Below, piece by piece: positions 6,808-8,481 of a DNA stretch of 8,481 nucleotides. The stretch lies in the NCBI GenBank assembly GCA_934718155.1, contig CAKUZF010000062.1:1-8481 (forward strand), written 5' to 3'. The translations under genes and the position numbers were made by a program. Below the pieces are notes generated by a model. The model ran no database searches. It was not told where the DNA came from and saw only the letters and a list, made by a program, of their open reading frames with translations. Source of the stretch: an uncultured Parabacteroides sp. GTDB taxonomy: Bacteria; Bacteroidota; Bacteroidia; Bacteroidales; Tannerellaceae. Each line of letters begins with the position of its first letter. Position 1 is the first letter of the stretch.

Positions 6808-8301
6808 TTATTCGTTGTAGTCTGCAAAAATGGAGTTGTCGTACACTCTATGCTCTTCCTTGCTATGGAAGGGGTAATACACCTGAGCGAAGAAGGGGTT
6901 CCCTTTGGCGATGGCATCGTCGTTCCAAGGCATAGGGAGGCATTCGGGGCACCAATGACCACCTTGCAGAATCAATGCCGGCGAGGCTTTGAAGCGATGC
7001 CCGAACTGGCATTCCCATTCCAGCGGCGTTGCCATATCGCCTTCCGTCATGGAAGAGGAAAGGCATTTGCCGCCACGGAATTCGGCTGCTTGGCGCATGT
7101 CTTCGATCGTCAGTGCGGAGAGTGGCTTGCTCTCGTCGTAGCCGTGGTTGAGCAGCGTGGGCTTCTCGGAGGGGCGCTTTTTCATGAGGTCGTTCCATTC
7201 GGGGATGGATTGCCAAGCCTCGAAGGAGCCAAAATAGGCTGCTATCCGATTCTCGTTGCGCTTTTTGATCCAGTCTCTCGTGCCCAATCCAGGTGTGGAG
7301 GCAATACGCCCCATGCCCCATTTGATCAGCGATGGAGGGACGATCTTGGCCAAGTGGAAATACCAAGGCACCTGCTTGGCCATCCAGGCGAAATAGGAAT
7401 CGCAGGTCTGGTTGCTGCGGAAATGCAAATAGCCCTCTAATACATCGCTATCGGTGTACCATTGGCCGTGGAAGTTGCGGATGGCGAACCAGTTTGGCTC
7501 GAAGATCTTCTCTACGGGAGGACAGCCTATCGCTTTCAGCAGCTTCGCTTCGAACTCATAATTGGTCAATCGGAAGGAGGGGCCGCTGCTGATGTTGTAG
7601 AAACGGTTCCAGAATTCATCGGGCACATCCGCTTCGCATACGTTGGCCAATAGGCGGCCTGAGTCTTCCGCCGTTGACCATTCGAGCACGCCGTCTAATG
7701 GGACGTGGAAGGTGATAGGATCGGATCCCTTTAGCAACAACTCAGGGCAGAGAATGCCTGTTTGGCGAAGGCAGGCCCAGTGTTTGATGCCCGACTCGAC
7801 AAAGATGCGTTCTGCGATGGTCTTGGAGATGGCGTAATGGTCATAAACGCTGATATTAATCGGATCGCCGGTGCGTCCCCAATGTACGGGTGCGTTGCGG
7901 TGGCCCAATTGAGCGACCGAGCCAATATAGACCACCTTGATGTCGTCGGCATTGGGCTGTGCCAATACCGCTTTCACGATATGTTGTGCGGCTGTGGTGT
8001 TTACTTTTAATGTTTTCTTGGGGAAATAATCAGCGGCAGGAGAGACCATGCCTCCTACATGCAAGACATAGTCGGCTCCCGTGACCCCTTTGAGCACATC
8101 GTCGTAGTTCATGAGGTCGCCCCATACAATACGTATATTCGCTAATTTTTCGAAGGCGGCCAGCTTCTTCTTGTTGACTTGGCTGGGCCTGGCCAACAGG
8201 GTGACCTGAAACCGATCCAATCTCTTAGATAATTCCATTAAGCCAGCATGGCCCATTGTGCCTGTCGCACCCGTTAAAAAAACAGTTTTCATGTTTTTCA
8301 T
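6808..8301 (-). CDS. Extended SDR (NAD(P)-dependent epimerase/dehydratase-like) with C-terminal treble-clef zinc finger
   Basis: From ATG 8301 the product has 497 residues. Residues 5-~330 are an extended short-chain dehydrogenase: Rossmann motif GATGTMG (11-17), LLARP ending beta-2 with R38 (hinting at NADP(H)), GDL (61-63), IGSVAQ with S128, and the catalytic Y156-AIS-K160. Substrates in this family are usually nucleotide sugars, other sugars or steroid-like ketones. The last ~90 residues form a separate domain resembling the DUF4379-like treble clef: RGGKCLS (409-415... region), LEWEC with C431, GH with H435, then GGHWCPEC with C451 and C454, likely zinc ligands. A second ATG at 8292 (M4) is an equally possible start. 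The frame stays open to 8466, but that extension reads through the terminator and tRNA gene and is not coding. The ketose 3-epimerase gene follows 35 bp downstream. Confidence 0.82.
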   Translation of the reverse strand: MKNMKTVFLTGATGTMGHAGLMELSKRLDRFQVTLLARPSQVNKKKLAAFEKLANIRIVWGDLMNYDDVLKGVTGADYVLHVGGMVSPAADYFPKKTLKVNTTAAQHIVKAVLAQPNADDIKVVYIGSVAQLGHRNAPVHWGRTGDPINISVYDHYAISKTIAERIFVESGIKHWACLRQTGILCPELLLKGSDPITFHVPLDGVLEWSTAEDSGRLLANVCEADVPDEFWNRFYNISSGPSFRLTNYEFEAKLLKAIGCPPVEKIFEPNWFAIRNFHGQWYTDSDVLEGYLHFRSNQTCDSYFAWMAKQVPWYFHLAKIVPPSLIKWGMGRIASTPGLGTRDWIKKRNENRIAAYFGSFEAWQSIPEWNDLMKKRPSEKPTLLNHGYDESKPLSALTIEDMRQAAEFRGGKCLSSSMTEGDMATPLEWECQFGHRFKASPALILQGGHWCPECLPMPWNDDAIAKGNPFFAQVYYPFHSKEEHRVYDNSIFADYNE

Positions 8302-8356
8302 GTCACAATATATAATATATGTATAGTAATAAAACGTTTGCTGCCTATTATGGGGG

Positions 8357-8364
8357 CGAAGGTA
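8357..8364 (-). promoter_or_regulatory. Possible -7 promoter element for the SDR / 3-epimerase pair
   Basis: On the minus strand TACCTTCG differs from TAnnTTTG at one position and begins one base after the tract ending the tRNA terminator. It would give a leader of roughly 50 nt ending in the AT-rich stretch 8302-8335 before the ATG. The -33 position falls inside the terminator hairpin and holds no TTTG. This is the only promoter candidate in the 64 bp between terminator and gene. Confidence 0.35.
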
Positions 8365-8365
8365 C

Positions 8366-8406
8366 AAAAAAAACTCCCAACCGCTTTGAAGCAATTGGGA
8401 GTTTTT
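8366..8406 (-). terminator. Rho-independent terminator of the tRNA-Glu gene
   Basis: On the minus strand AAAAACTCCCAA (8406-8395) pairs over 12 bp with TTGGGAGTTTTT (8380-8369), continuing to a T8 tract ending at 8366. The loop contains a further GCT/AGC stem (8392-8383 region). The upstream arm starts on the last A of the tRNA CCA end. On the plus strand the same hairpin ends in T5 (8402-8406), so it may also act in that direction. Confidence 0.88.
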
Positions 8407-8480
8407 GGTAGTGGATACGAGAATCGAACTCGTATTGCATGCGTGAGAGGCATGTGTCCTAACCATTAGACGAATCCACC
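8406..8480 (-). tRNA. tRNA-Glu (anticodon CTC)
   Basis: The cloverleaf folds fully on the minus strand. The acceptor is GGTGGAT (8480-8474) against ATCCACT (8416-8410), with a terminal G1-U72 wobble. The D arm is GTCT/GGAC around a loop containing GG. The anticodon stem is CATGC/GCATG with loop CTCTCAC, giving anticodon CTC at 8447-8445, which reads GAG (Glu). The variable region is CAAU. The T arm is ACGAG/CTCGT with loop TTCGATT. The discriminator is A73 (8409) and CCA is encoded (8408-8406). A15 (8466) with U48 (8434) keeps the 15-48 Levitt pair that is G-C in many tRNA-Glu. U35, C36 and U11-A24 agree with glutamate identity. The 5' flank is cut off by the window after one base. Confidence 0.95.
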
Positions 8481-8481
8481 A

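Noticed and set aside
6793..7440. Plus-strand open frame of 215 codons opposite the SDR tail
   Set aside because: It mirrors the coding strand of the SDR zinc domain and has no recognisable features.
8302..8340. AT-rich near-palindromic stretch as an operator or origin
   Set aside because: Low-complexity AT sequence just before a start codon is normal for translation initiation in this group; no distinct symmetric site stands out.
8302..8466. N-terminal extension of the SDR to 8466
   Set aside because: This stretch contains the tRNA-Glu gene, its terminator and an AT-rich leader; the Rossmann motif begins directly after ATG 8301/8292.
1..8481. Defence system, CRISPR array, insertion sequence or prophage
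   Set aside because: No spaced repeats, transposase, inverted-repeat ends, integrase or phage genes are visible. The tRNA at the right edge could be an integration site, but no att-like duplication of its 3' end was noticed inside the window.

Overview
The window looks like an ordinary chromosomal segment of a Bacteroidales bacterium, roughly half GC. The evidence is family content (a TPR/transmembrane/helix-turn-helix regulator, a 6-bladed beta-propeller lipoprotein, an HU-CCDC81/SPOR protein and a Pif1-type helicase with C-terminal TPRs). Promoter elements of the Bacteroides TAnnTTTG type and the absence of clear Shine-Dalgarno sequences agree with this. I cannot name the genus. No mobile element, CRISPR array, phage gene or known defence system is visible.

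Layout. Positions 1-1572 (+) hold the 3' part of a membrane-anchored TPR regulator; its start lies before the window. After 59 bp with a -7 element comes a beta-propeller lipoprotein (1632-2822, +). After a 65 bp gap with a near-consensus promoter comes an HU-CCDC81/TM/SPOR protein (2888-3904, +), followed 19 bp later by a Pif1-like helicase with a TPR tail (3924-5927, +). The helicase ends tail-to-tail, with a 4 bp overlap, against a minus-strand pair: a ketose 3-epimerase (5924-6772) and, 35 bp upstream of it, an extended SDR oxidoreductase with a C-terminal zinc-finger domain (6808-8301). At the right edge lies a minus-strand tRNA-Glu(CTC) (8406-8480) with its terminator.

How the genes may work together. 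(i) The regulator and lipoprotein look like an envelope sensor and its partner. (ii) The HU/SPOR protein has a DNA-binding-type head inside the cell and a peptidoglycan-binding-type tail outside, so it could tie the nucleoid to the septum; the helicase appears to share its transcript. (iii) The SDR and the ketose 3-epimerase probably form a two-gene sugar-modifying operon of unknown substrate.

The most interesting points are a promoter that predicts a leaderless mRNA for the HU/SPOR gene, the SDR/treble-clef fusion paired with a 3-epimerase, and the possible DNA-to-wall tether with a helicase. None of these is proven to be a new system from sequence alone.
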